Assembly: GCF_050587365.1 (NCBI RefSeq)
Contig: NZ_JBOBFV010000005.1
Span: 281,449-345,448 of the forward strand
Origin: Plantibacter auratus
Lineage (GTDB): Bacteria > Actinomycetota > Actinomycetes > Actinomycetales > Microbacteriaceae
Reading direction: 5' to 3'
DNA length: 64,000 bases
The number at the start of each line of letters is the position of its first letter. The first letter of the stretch is position 1. The translations under genes were made by a program, and so were the position numbers. This document shows positions 19,579 through 27,716 of the stretch, in pieces. Below the pieces are notes generated by a model that saw only the letters and a list, made by a program, of their open reading frames with translations, was not told the DNA's origin and did no database searches.

Positions 19579-20640
19579 TCAGCTCCTTCGGTCGACGATC
19601 GCCTTCGCGAAGTGCACGAGCGCCTTCTTGACCGAGCCGTCGGGCAGCGGTGCCAGTGCCGCGATCGCTTCGTCGGCCCACTGCCGCGCCTCGGCGAAGG
19701 TCCGTGTGGTCACGGCGTGGTCGCGCAGGGTGGCGACGAGCGCGGCGAACCGGACGGGGTCGTGGTCCGTCTCCGTGACCTCGGCGTCGAGACGGGCGAC
19801 GAGGGCCGCGGCTTCGGGGTCGGCGACGGCCTCGCGGCGCAGGTAGAGCATGGGGAGGGTGACGACGCCGGCCCGCAGGTCGGTGCCGGGGACCTTGCCG
19901 GTCTCCTCGGGTTGCGGCGACAGGTCGATGACGTCGTCGATGAGCTGGAAGGCGATGCCGACCTTCTCGCCGAACTCGACGACCGCACTCTCGTACGCCT
20001 CGGGGGCATTGGAGAAGATGACGCCGCTCCGGGCCGCGGCGGCGATGAGCGACCCGGTCTTGTCGGCGAGGACCTGGATGTAGTGCTCGACCTCGTCCTG
20101 ACCCTCGCGAGGACCGGTGGTCTCGTGCAGCTGCCCCAGCACGAGGCGCTCGAACGTGGCGGCCTGGATCCGGATCGCCCGCTCGCCGAGGTCGGCCATG
20201 ATCTGGCTGGCGCGGGCGAACAGCAGGTCGCCGGTGAGGATGGCGGTGTTGTTGCCGAACACCTGGTGGGCGCTGGGGACGCCGCGACGCTTGTCGGCGT
20301 CGTCCATGACATCGTCGTGGTACAGCGAGCCGAGGTGGGTGATCTCGATCGCCTCGGCCGCCCGCAGGACGTTGTCGGTGATGCCGTCGCCGAGCTGGGC
20401 GATGAGCATCGTGAGTAGCGGGCGGACCCGCTTGCCACCGGCCTCGAGCAGGTAGCGTGCGGTGACGTCGACGAGGTCGTCGGTGAACCCGAGCTGCTCC
20501 TCCAGACCGATCTCGAGGCGGGCCACGCCGTCGTCGATGGTCTTGGCGAGCTTGCGGTCTGCACCGGTCGCGAACATGCGTTCGGCAAGCCCGGCCTGGC
20601 TGGCCAGGTTGCTGACACGGCGGGTCGCGCTGGGATTCAC
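19579..20640 (-). CDS. long-chain polyprenyl diphosphate synthase
   Basis: 353 residues, trans-isoprenyl synthase. The two Asp-rich motifs are HDDVMDDADKRRG (near residue 108) and QLIDDVIDL (near 236); GGKRVRPLL is near 68. It should condense isopentenyl units onto an allylic primer to make the menaquinone side chain, the substrate of MenA in this same region (GrcC/heptaprenyl-type). Chain length cannot be read reliably. The GTG start has TAGGCT ending 6 nt upstream (20652-20647), so it is probably leaderless. Confidence 0.9.
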   Translation of the reverse strand: MNPSATRRVSNLASQAGLAERMFATGADRKLAKTIDDGVARLEIGLEEQLGFTDDLVDVTARYLLEAGGKRVRPLLTMLIAQLGDGITDNVLRAAEAIEITHLGSLYHDDVMDDADKRRGVPSAHQVFGNNTAILTGDLLFARASQIMADLGERAIRIQAATFERLVLGQLHETTGPREGQDEVEHYIQVLADKTGSLIAAAARSGVIFSNAPEAYESAVVEFGEKVGIAFQLIDDVIDLSPQPEETGKVPGTDLRAGVVTLPMLYLRREAVADPEAAALVARLDAEVTETDHDPVRFAALVATLRDHAVTTRTFAEARQWADEAIAALAPLPDGSVKKALVHFAKAIVDRRS

Positions 20641-20646
20641 AGCTCT

Positions 20647-20652
20647 AGCCTA
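20647..20652 (-). promoter_or_regulatory. -10 element of the polyprenyl synthase gene
   Basis: TAGGCT, 6 nt before the GTG start, with no Shine-Dalgarno sequence in between. Confidence 0.55.
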
Positions 20653-20742
20653 GCCGGGGCAGCCCGTCACCTGTGCCGGAGGACCGGAATCCACGGGCGC
20701 GATCAGGCGATTGGCAGCTGTGGTCGGACCACATGACTCGAT

Positions 20743-21180
20743 TCAGCGGAGTCGCACGCCCTCAGCGTCGTAGAACGCCAGATGGGCGAACTCATGCGCG
20801 AGGTCGAGCAGCATCGAGTATCCGTCGGTGTTGAGCGGCGGCCACGTCCAGGCGTCGACGCCTTGGGCGGTCGGCAACGCGGCGCGGAAGAGGCCGGCTT
20901 CGACGCCGGTCCCGAGGTGTTTCGGCGGCACGACGACGAGGGCGATCCTGGCCGACGGCCCGGACACCACGAACTGGAGCCGCGCACCGGTCGCGTCGTC
21001 TCGCACGATGAACTCGCGGGTACCCGGGGTGTCCGGCGGGATCTCGGTGGTGTCGTATCGCTCGTACGGCTTCGCGAACGCGGACTTCGCCCGCCTGGCG
21101 TTCAGGAGGATGACGACGAGCACGAGACCGACGATCGCGACGCCCCAGATCCACGGGCCGCCTGGCAGGGTGTCCAACAT
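20743..21180 (-). CDS. hypothetical membrane-anchored protein, 145 residues
   Basis: One N-terminal membrane segment (IWGVAIVGLVLVVILLNARR, positive-inside) is followed by a soluble domain of about 110 residues containing GTREFIVRDDATGARL and LDLAHEFAHLAFYDAEG. The HEFAH string resembles a HExxH zinc-protease motif, but no further ligand is evident, so I do not call a protease. CATACT ends 6 nt before the ATG, suggesting a leaderless mRNA. I recognise no family. Upstream lies repeat cluster 4. Confidence 0.7.
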   Translation of the reverse strand: MLDTLPGGPWIWGVAIVGLVLVVILLNARRAKSAFAKPYERYDTTEIPPDTPGTREFIVRDDATGARLQFVVSGPSARIALVVVPPKHLGTGVEAGLFRAALPTAQGVDAWTWPPLNTDGYSMLLDLAHEFAHLAFYDAEGVRLR

Positions 21181-21224
21181 CCCACCAGTATGCCCGGCCC
21201 GCCTGGACGACCCCGGGAGATGTG

Positions 21225-21349
21225 CCCTTCGACAGGCTCAGGGACCGGAAGGGGTGGCTCAGGGACCGGAGGGGAGATTCAGGGACCGGAGTGAGACTCA
21301 GGGACCGGAGGGGAGATTCAGGGACCGGAGTGAGGCTCAGGGACCGGAG
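21225..21349. repeat. REP-like repeat cluster 4: one full copy plus a tandem array of truncated units
   Basis: A full forward copy at 21225-21248 is followed by five truncated units of TCAGGGACCGGAG spaced 19-20 nt (from about 21258 to 21347). Spacers alternate between AGGGGAGAT and AGTGAGAC. The array ends right at the permease stop codon (21351-21353). It looks like slippage expansion of the right half of the repeat. Confidence 0.88.
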
Positions 21350-21350
21350 G

Positions 21351-22910
21351 TCAGGCGAGACCGCCGTCGACGGAACGGCCGTACTCGATCGGCTCGTCTG
21401 GCACGAGGACCTCGGTGTCGCGGTTGAGGCTCTCCCCGCGGAAGAAGGGCCGCGAGGACTTCCGGCTGTACCAGAGCAGCATGAGCACGAAACCGAAGGC
21501 CAGCGAACCGACACCGATGACGAACGTGCCGCCGACGCCGAACAGGACCGTGTAGCCGTAGTCGACGTCGAACATGTCGATGCAGCTCTGCACGAAGGCG
21601 AAGGTGAGCATGAGCGCCCCGAGGAGCGGGAAGAGGCCCTTGAAGAAGAAGTCCTGCGCTGAGCGGAAGAGCACCTTCCGGAAGTACCAGACGCAGGCGT
21701 ACCCGGTGATGCCGTAGTAGAAGGCGATCGCGAGTCCGAGGGAGAGGATCGAGTCTGCCAGGATATTCTCGCTCACGAGCGTCATGCCGACGTAGTAGAC
21801 GATGGCGACGATGCCCATGACGAGCGTCGAGAAGGACGGCGTCTTGAACGTCGGGTGGACGGTCGCGAACCGTTTCGGCAGCGCCTTATAGGCCGCCATC
21901 GCGAGCGTGCCACGCGCCGTCGGGAGGATCGTCGTCTGCGTCGACGACACCGCCGAGATGAGCACGGCGACGACGAGGATCCACGCCCACGGTCCGAGCA
22001 CGAGATCCTTCAGCGCCAGGAAGATGTCGTTCGCGTTGTCCTCGTTGGCGAGGCCGGTGCCCGTGGTCCCGAGTCCGGCGTAGACCATGGCGGCGACCGT
22101 GACGGTGACGTAGGTGACCAGCAGGATGACCGTGGAGATGACCGCCGCGCGGCCCGGGATCTTCTGCGGGTCCTTCGTCTCCTCGTTCAGGGCGAGGCAG
22201 GTGTCCCAACCCCAGTAGATGAAGAGTGCGAGCAGCACCGCCTCGATGAAGCCGTGGTAGTCGGTGAACGCGAACGGGTTGAACCAGTCGAGCGAGATCG
22301 GCGTCGCGTCGGGCGCGCTGCCGTTCGACGCTCCGATGAAGGCGAACACGGCGAACAGCACGAGTGCGAGGTACTGGACCGCCAGGAGGATGTTCTGGAT
22401 CCGCTCCCCCAGCTCGATGCCGCGGTACGACACCCACGTCATGAGGGCGATGAACACGACACCGGTCGCGGTGACGAGCGGGACGTTCGAGGCGAGGGAA
22501 CCGTCACCGATGAGCAACCACAGGTACTGCCCCGCGATCTGTGCGAGGTTCGCGAGCACCACGATGCCGGCGAGCGCGACGCCCCACCCGCCGATCCAGC
22601 CGGTGACCGGGCCGAAGGCCTTCGTCGCCCAGGTGAAGGTGGTGCCGCAGTCCGGCACGTCGCGGTTCAGCTCGCGGTAGGCGAACGCGATGAACAGCAT
22701 CGGGATGAAGGCGACGATGAAGGCGATCGGCGCCTGGGCACCCACGGCGAGCACCACGAAGCCGAGCGTCGCGACGAGCGAGTACACCGGCGCGGTCGAG
22801 GCCAGGCCGATGATCACGGAGCCGAAGAGGCCGAGGGTGCCGGTGGCGAGACCCTTACCGCCGGTGGGTGATGCCGGCTGCGACCCGCGGGCCGTGTCCT
22901 GAGCTGTCAT
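21351..22910 (-). CDS. APC superfamily amino acid permease
   Basis: 519 residues with about 12 membrane segments. The first segment carries GTLGLFGSVIIGLASTAPVY, the unwound helix 1 region of APC transporters, and NRDVPDCGTTFTWATKAFGP is typical of the family. Substrate is unknown; an amino acid or amine is most likely. ATG at 22910 is chosen because a good promoter (TTGACA, 18 nt, TACCGT) places the transcription start at or just before it; the 12 codons upstream in frame would overlap that promoter. The 3-prime end abuts repeat cluster 4. Confidence 0.9.
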   Translation of the reverse strand: MTAQDTARGSQPASPTGGKGLATGTLGLFGSVIIGLASTAPVYSLVATLGFVVLAVGAQAPIAFIVAFIPMLFIAFAYRELNRDVPDCGTTFTWATKAFGPVTGWIGGWGVALAGIVVLANLAQIAGQYLWLLIGDGSLASNVPLVTATGVVFIALMTWVSYRGIELGERIQNILLAVQYLALVLFAVFAFIGASNGSAPDATPISLDWFNPFAFTDYHGFIEAVLLALFIYWGWDTCLALNEETKDPQKIPGRAAVISTVILLVTYVTVTVAAMVYAGLGTTGTGLANEDNANDIFLALKDLVLGPWAWILVVAVLISAVSSTQTTILPTARGTLAMAAYKALPKRFATVHPTFKTPSFSTLVMGIVAIVYYVGMTLVSENILADSILSLGLAIAFYYGITGYACVWYFRKVLFRSAQDFFFKGLFPLLGALMLTFAFVQSCIDMFDVDYGYTVLFGVGGTFVIGVGSLAFGFVLMLLWYSRKSSRPFFRGESLNRDTEVLVPDEPIEYGRSVDGGLA

Positions 22911-22916
22911 GACGGA

Positions 22917-22946
22917 ACGGTAGGGCCGGGCGCACCCGTGTGTCAA
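22917..22946 (-). promoter_or_regulatory. promoter of the amino acid permease, leaderless
   Basis: On the minus strand TTGACA (22946-22941), an 18-nt spacer and TACCGT (22922-22917), then 6 nt to the ATG. A perfect -35 hexamer makes this the best-supported leaderless promoter in the window, and it decides the start codon. Confidence 0.75.
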
Positions 22947-23060
22947 TGCTCCCGTTCGGGACCGGGCTACGGAATCAGTCGCGCCGACTCGCGGGAAGTG
23001 ACGGGATCAACAGGTTCCACCCCTCGGGAATGCCGAGACGAACCCCGATGGTGACGGGAC

Positions 23061-23765
23061 TCAGGCCGGCTTGAGTCCCCGGTGCAGGGCGACGATCCCG
23101 CCGGTGAGGTTGCGGTACGCGACGTGCTCGTAGCCCGCTTCGCGCAACCATGCGGCCAGCTCAGGCTGGCTCGGCCACGCGCGGATCGAGTCGTTCAGGT
23201 AGGTGTACGCCTCGGCGTTCGACGATGCGACGCCGGCGACGAGCGGCATGACCCGCTCGAGGTAGAGGTTGTACGCGGCGCGCATCGGCCCGAACGTCGG
23301 CGTGGAGAACTCGCAGATGACGATGCGGCCGCCGGGCTTCGTGACCCGGAGCATCTCGGCGAGGGCGTCCTTCGGGCGGACGACGTTGCGGAGGCCGAAG
23401 GAGATCGTCGTGGCGTCGAACTCCTCGTCGGCGAAGGGGAGGTCGGTCGCGTCGGCCTCGACGAACTGGATGTCGGAGCGGTCGGCGTACTTGTCGCGAC
23501 CCACGGCGATCATGCCGGGCGAGAAGTCGGCGGCCACGACCTGCGCACCGTTGCGTGCCAGCGCCGCGGAGGACGTGCCCGTGCCGGCCGCGAGGTCGAG
23601 GATGCGCTCACCGGCGGCCGGACCGACCGCACGAGTGGTCGCGATGCGCCACAGGGCGTCGTTCCCGACGGAGAGGACCGCGTTCATGCGGTCGTACTTC
23701 GTCGAGACGTCGTCGAACATGGCCGAGACCTGCTCGGGCTGCTTGGAGAGGTCGGCGCGGTTCAC
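23061..23765 (-). CDS. menG: demethylmenaquinone methyltransferase
   Basis: 234 residues, UbiE/MenG family SAM methyltransferase, the last step of menaquinone synthesis. FDDVSTKYDRMNAVLSVG is the family N-terminal signature. Motif I is LDLAAGTGTSS (near residue 57), and ISFGLRNVVRPKDAL and ICEFSTPTFGP follow. The GTG start has TAGGAT ending 6 nt upstream (23777-23772), suggesting a leaderless mRNA. It is transcribed alone at the edge of the men region. In an organism with no ubiquinone genes, the MenG role is the sensible one. Confidence 0.95.
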   Translation of the reverse strand: MNRADLSKQPEQVSAMFDDVSTKYDRMNAVLSVGNDALWRIATTRAVGPAAGERILDLAAGTGTSSAALARNGAQVVAADFSPGMIAVGRDKYADRSDIQFVEADATDLPFADEEFDATTISFGLRNVVRPKDALAEMLRVTKPGGRIVICEFSTPTFGPMRAAYNLYLERVMPLVAGVASSNAEAYTYLNDSIRAWPSQPELAAWLREAGYEHVAYRNLTGGIVALHRGLKPA

Positions 23766-23828
23766 CCGTCCATCCTACGTCCGCGCCGCTGGGAGCCGGC
23801 CGTCCGAGCACGGCTCCCAGGCTCGCGC

Positions 23829-24509
23829 TCAGTAGTCGATGCGTCCGTGCCGGTTGTGGAACTCGCCGGTGGGACCGTCCGGACCGAGCAGGGCGAGCGC
23901 GACGGTCGCGTCCGTCCCCTCGGTCACCGTCTGATGGCCTCCGTGTCCGTTGAAGTCGGTCGCGGTGTAGCCCGGGTCGCTCACGTTCACCCGGAACCCG
24001 GGCAGGTTCTTCGCCTACTGCACGGTGAGCGTGATGACGGCCGCCTTCGACGCGGCGTACGGGATCGTCGGCACCGCGAACTCGTCGGCCCCCTCGGAGG
24101 TGAGGAAGCGCGGCCATCCCACTCCCGAGGCGACGTTCACGATGACGGGTCGGGACGAACGGCGCAGGAGGGGCAACGCAGCCTGGGTGACGCGGACGAG
24201 ACCGACGACGTTCGTGTCGAGGACATCCTGCATCGTCTCCGGGGTGAGGTCGTCCACACCGAAGGACGTACCGAGCACGCCGGCGTTGTTGACGAGCACG
24301 TCGAGCTCCGGAAGCGCGGCGAGCGCCGCGTCGACGCTCGCCTGATCGGTGACGTCGAGCTGGACGGGGTGGGCGCCGAGCGCGGCCACGGCATCGCCGC
24401 GGCCCAGGTCGCGCATGCCGGCGTAGACGGTGTGGCCGGCGTCGATCAGTCGGCGCGCGGTCTCGAGTCCGAGGCTCTTGTTGGCCCCGGTGATGAGTGT
24501 GGTGGTCAT
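23829..24509 (-). pseudogene. short-chain dehydrogenase gene with premature TAG
   Basis: An in-frame TAG at 24017-24015 (codon 165) splits an otherwise open frame of 227 codons. The N-terminal part has the SDR signatures ITGANKSLGLETA, VLVNNAG, the catalytic Ser block (VNVASGVG) and the YAASKAA Tyr/Lys pair. After the stop the frame continues AKNLPGFRVNVSDPGYTATD, exactly the expected SDR C-terminal region. Relatives usually read TVQYAKNL here, so a Tyr codon TAC probably became TAG. The product would lack the last quarter of the fold. The divergent XRE regulator is intact. A sequencing error cannot be excluded. Confidence 0.85.
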
Positions 24510-24610
24510 GGGTCCATGCTCCGCCCGGCATGGTCGGTCCGCCAGGCCCCGGTCGACAGGGGGACCGGCAGTACCAGGATGCGGACCGACACCGGGGGGA
24601 CAATGGCCGG

Positions 24611-25453
24611 ATGGACGAATTCGCCGGTGTGCTCCGGGCCTGGCGCGAACGGGTCTCCCCTGCCGAGGTCGGTCTCCCCGCCGGCCCAGGGAGACGGACG
24701 GCCGGCCTGCGCCGCGAGGAGCTCTCCGCCCTCGCCGGCATCAGCGTGGACTACATCGTCAGGCTCGAGCAGGGCCGCGCGAAGAACCCGTCGCCGCAGC
24801 TGCTCCGCGCCCTCGCGGTCGCACTGCGACTGACGGATCAGGAGCGCGACCACCTCTACCGGGTCGCCGGAGCCGCTCCACCACCGCCCGGGGTCGTCCC
24901 CCGGCACATCGGTCCGGGCGTGCAGCGCATCGTCGACCGGCTCGGCGACGTGCCGCTGGCGGTCTTCTCCGCCGCCCACGACATCCTGCTCTGGAACCCG
25001 CTGTGGGCCGCGGTGAACGGCGATCCCTCCGCCCTCGTCGGCGACGATCGCAACCTGGTGTGGCGGCACTTCACCGCGGGGCACGACGGCACGGACTTCG
25101 ACGAGCAGCATGAGGAGGAGTTCGCGAGCGACCTCGCCGCAGACCTCCGGGCCGCGGTCGGGCGCTACCCGCGGGACGACGAGCTCGCACGACTCGTGGC
25201 CCGGCTGCGATCGGTGTCACCCGAGTTCGAGCGGCGCTGGGCGGAGGCTAGAGTCGCGGAGCACCGGGCGAGCCGGAAGACGGTCACACGGACACCGGTC
25301 GGACCGATCACCGTCGACTGCGACGTCCTGTCCACGCCGGGCGGCGACCTGCGCATCGTCGTGTACACGGCGGCACCGGGCACCGAGGACGCGGCGAAAC
25401 TCGCACTGCTCGGGGTCACCGGGTTGCAGACGATCGGGACGTCCGGCCGGTGA
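24611..25453 (+). CDS. XRE-family regulator with MmyB-like ligand-binding domain
   Basis: 280 residues. The N-terminal HTH (residues about 10-70: TAGLRREELSALAGISVDYIVRLEQG cut as RREELSALAG and YIVRLEQGRA) is the MmyB-type XRE domain; the C-terminal part (LAVFSAAHDILLWNPLWAAV, and later VDCDVLSTPGGDLRIVVYT) is the MLTR-like domain, which binds small, perhaps lipid, ligands. Such genes typically sit divergent from an SDR they control, as here, but that SDR carries a nonsense codon. GACAAT ends 6 nt before the ATG. Confidence 0.9.
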   Translation: MDEFAGVLRAWRERVSPAEVGLPAGPGRRTAGLRREELSALAGISVDYIVRLEQGRAKNPSPQLLRALAVALRLTDQERDHLYRVAGAAPPPPGVVPRHIGPGVQRIVDRLGDVPLAVFSAAHDILLWNPLWAAVNGDPSALVGDDRNLVWRHFTAGHDGTDFDEQHEEEFASDLAADLRAAVGRYPRDDELARLVARLRSVSPEFERRWAEARVAEHRASRKTVTRTPVGPITVDCDVLSTPGGDLRIVVYTAAPGTEDAAKLALLGVTGLQTIGTSGR

Positions 25454-25541
25454 ACGCCCCGCCGACGAGGCGGTGACCGACCCTCCACCCGTCGGGCTGC
25501 GGCGGGGAGGGACCCCTCCTGCGCGGGCGTAGGGTTGAACG

Positions 25542-26780
25542 GTGACCATTCCCCTGACCTCGTCACTGGTCGCCCAGACCGTCGCCATCGACGACCCGCG
25601 CCAGCTCCTCCCGTTCGCCGACCAGACCTCGCCGCTCCTCTGGGTGCGGAAGGGACACGGGCTGGTCGGACTGGGTGAGGCGCTCCGCCTGGAGTTCTCG
25701 GGCCCCGACCGGTTCACGCGTGCCGCGGCGGCCTGGCGGGACGTCTGCGCCGCAGCAGTGGTGACGGACGAGGTGCGTCGGCCCGGGACCGGCCTGGTCG
25801 CGTTCGGCACGTTCGCCTTCGACGACGAGTCCTCCGCGACGAGCGTCCTCATCGTGCCGCGCACGATCATCGGCCGGTACCCCGACGCGAGCTTCATCAC
25901 GCGGGTCTCCCTCGGCGACGGCGCGGAGGACGTCGATCCCGTGACCACGGCCTACGGGCCCGAGTACCGCATCCAGCTGACCCCCGGTGTGCAGAGCCGC
26001 GACGGCTACCTCGACTCGGCCGAGCGCGCAATCGCCCGCATCCAGGCCGGCGGCCTGAGCAAGGTCGTGCTCGCACGCGACCTGGCCGGGCACCTCCCCG
26101 CGGAAGCGGACCGCCGCCGAGTGCTCCACGACCTCGCCCTCGGCTACCCCGACTGCTGGACCTACGCGGTCGACGGCTTCATCGGCTCGAGCCCGGAGAC
26201 GCTCGTCCGAGTGGATCGGGGTGCCGTCTCGGCGCGCGTCCTCGCCGGCACGATCTCGCGCGGTCCCGACGCCGAGAGCGACCACGACCAGGCCGTCGCA
26301 CTCATGACGAGCGCGAAGGACCAGGGTGAGCACCAGTTCGCCGTGCAGTCGGTGCTGACCGCCCTGCAGGCACACAGCCCCCAGTTGCGCCGCAGCGAGG
26401 CCCCATTCACCCTCAAGCTGCCGAACCTCTGGCACCTCGCGACCGACATCGACGGTCGGCTCTCGGACGGCTCGTCTTCGCTCGACCTCATGGACGGCCT
26501 GCACCCGACGGCCGCCGTCGCCGGGACCCCGACGCGCGACGCCGTCGCCCTCATCCGCGAGCTGGAACCGTTCGACCGCGGTCGCTACGCCGGTCCGGTC
26601 GGGTGGGTGGACGCCTCAGGTGACGGCGAGTGGGCGGTGGCCCTCCGCTGTGCGCAGATCGCGCCGGACGGTGACATCACCGCCTACGCCGGCTGTGGCA
26701 TCGTCGCCGACTCGGACGCTGCGACGGAGCTCGTCGAGACGAAGATGAAGTTCCGTCCGATCGTGGAAGCCTTCGGCTGA
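25542..26780 (+). CDS. menF: isochorismate synthase
   Basis: 412 residues, chorismate-utilising enzyme family. It converts chorismate to isochorismate, the first committed step to menaquinone. Family motifs are SKVVLARDL (near residue 170), GSSPETLVRV (near 215), AGTISRG (near 235), GEHQFAV and the C-terminal HPTAAVAGTP and YAGPVGWVDASG. A salicylate or siderophore role is less likely because menD and the other men genes are adjacent. The GTG start has TAGGGT ending 6 nt upstream (25530-25535). The stop codon lies in a hairpin shared with the convergent ppk2. Confidence 0.93.
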   Translation: MTIPLTSSLVAQTVAIDDPRQLLPFADQTSPLLWVRKGHGLVGLGEALRLEFSGPDRFTRAAAAWRDVCAAAVVTDEVRRPGTGLVAFGTFAFDDESSATSVLIVPRTIIGRYPDASFITRVSLGDGAEDVDPVTTAYGPEYRIQLTPGVQSRDGYLDSAERAIARIQAGGLSKVVLARDLAGHLPAEADRRRVLHDLALGYPDCWTYAVDGFIGSSPETLVRVDRGAVSARVLAGTISRGPDAESDHDQAVALMTSAKDQGEHQFAVQSVLTALQAHSPQLRRSEAPFTLKLPNLWHLATDIDGRLSDGSSSLDLMDGLHPTAAVAGTPTRDAVALIRELEPFDRGRYAGPVGWVDASGDGEWAVALRCAQIAPDGDITAYAGCGIVADSDAATELVETKMKFRPIVEAFG

Positions 26781-26801
26781 GCCGAAGAACCTCGGCTCAG
26801 C
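26776..26801. terminator. bidirectional terminator between menF and ppk2
   Basis: Inverted repeat GCTGAGCCGA-A-G / CTCGGCTCAGC with a 3-nt loop. The two arms contain the stop codons of both convergent genes (menF TGA at 26778-26780, ppk2 TGA at 26799-26797). Confidence 0.65.
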
Positions 26802-27660
26802 TCGCCGCGAGTCGTGCCTGCTCGACGGCGATGTCGTAGTCGGCCGCCGGCCACTGCGGATCGATGTCCTCGAGGGCGTCGAGCAGCAGCCGTTGGACCG
26901 CGATGCGCGCGTACCACTTGCGGTCCGCCGGCACGACGAACCAGGGGGCGGCCTCGGTGCTCGTCCGCTCGAACGCCACCTGGTAGGCGTCCTGATAGGC
27001 CGGCCACAGCTCGCGTTCGTCCACATCGCCCGGGTTGTACTTCCAGTGCTTGTCCGGACGCGCGAGCCGGTCGGCGAGCCGTTCCTTCTGCTCGTCGGCG
27101 CTGATCTGCAGCATCACCTTGACGATGCGGGTCCCGCTCGCGACGATGCCCGCCTCGAAGTCGTTGATCGCCCCGTACCGACGCTCGATCTCGTCCGGCG
27201 CGGCGAGCTGACGCACCCGACCGATGAGGACGTCCTCGTAGTGCGAACGGTCGAAGACGCCGATCTGACCGGGCTTCGGCAGGTGCGGCTCAACCCGCCA
27301 GAGGAAGTCGTGGGAGCGCTCCTCCTCCGTGGGCTTCTTGAAGGCGTGGTGGTGCACGCCCTGCGGGTCGACCGAGCCGACGACGTGCTTGACGATGCCA
27401 CCCTTGCCCGCCGTGTCCATCGCCTGCAGGACGAGGAGCACCGCTTCCGGGGCTCCCTGCGTGCTCGCCGCGAAGAGTCGCTCCTGCAGCTCGGACAGCG
27501 CGGGCACCCCCGCGTCGAGCTCGACCCGGCCCTGCTGCTTGTCACCGTCGAAGCCCGGCGTCGATGAGGGATCGACGTCGGCGAGGCTGAACCCCTCCCC
27601 CACGCGCAGCGTGTCTCGGGGTGGTGCCGTCCAGGTCGATGCGTGCTTCGATGCCGTCAT
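26797..27660 (-). CDS. ppk2: polyphosphate kinase 2 family protein
   Basis: 287 residues, single PPK2 domain (P-loop kinase fold) that transfers phosphate between polyphosphate and nucleotides. Walker A is AMDTAGKGGIVKHV (near residue 83), Walker B is GVFDRSHYEDVL (near 138), and the lid contains RPDKHWKYNPGDVDER (near 205). Whether it prefers AMP, ADP or nucleotide synthesis cannot be told. CAGAAT ends 6 nt before the ATG at 27660 (27672-27667). It is convergent with menF and shares a hairpin with it. Confidence 0.92.
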   Translation of the reverse strand: MTASKHASTWTAPPRDTLRVGEGFSLADVDPSSTPGFDGDKQQGRVELDAGVPALSELQERLFAASTQGAPEAVLLVLQAMDTAGKGGIVKHVVGSVDPQGVHHHAFKKPTEEERSHDFLWRVEPHLPKPGQIGVFDRSHYEDVLIGRVRQLAAPDEIERRYGAINDFEAGIVASGTRIVKVMLQISADEQKERLADRLARPDKHWKYNPGDVDERELWPAYQDAYQVAFERTSTEAAPWFVVPADRKWYARIAVQRLLLDALEDIDPQWPAADYDIAVEQARLAAS

Positions 27661-27716
27661 CCGCCCATTCTGGCCGCAGGTCGCGTCGGAAGTCGACCCC
27701 TGGCAGGACCGGCGGA

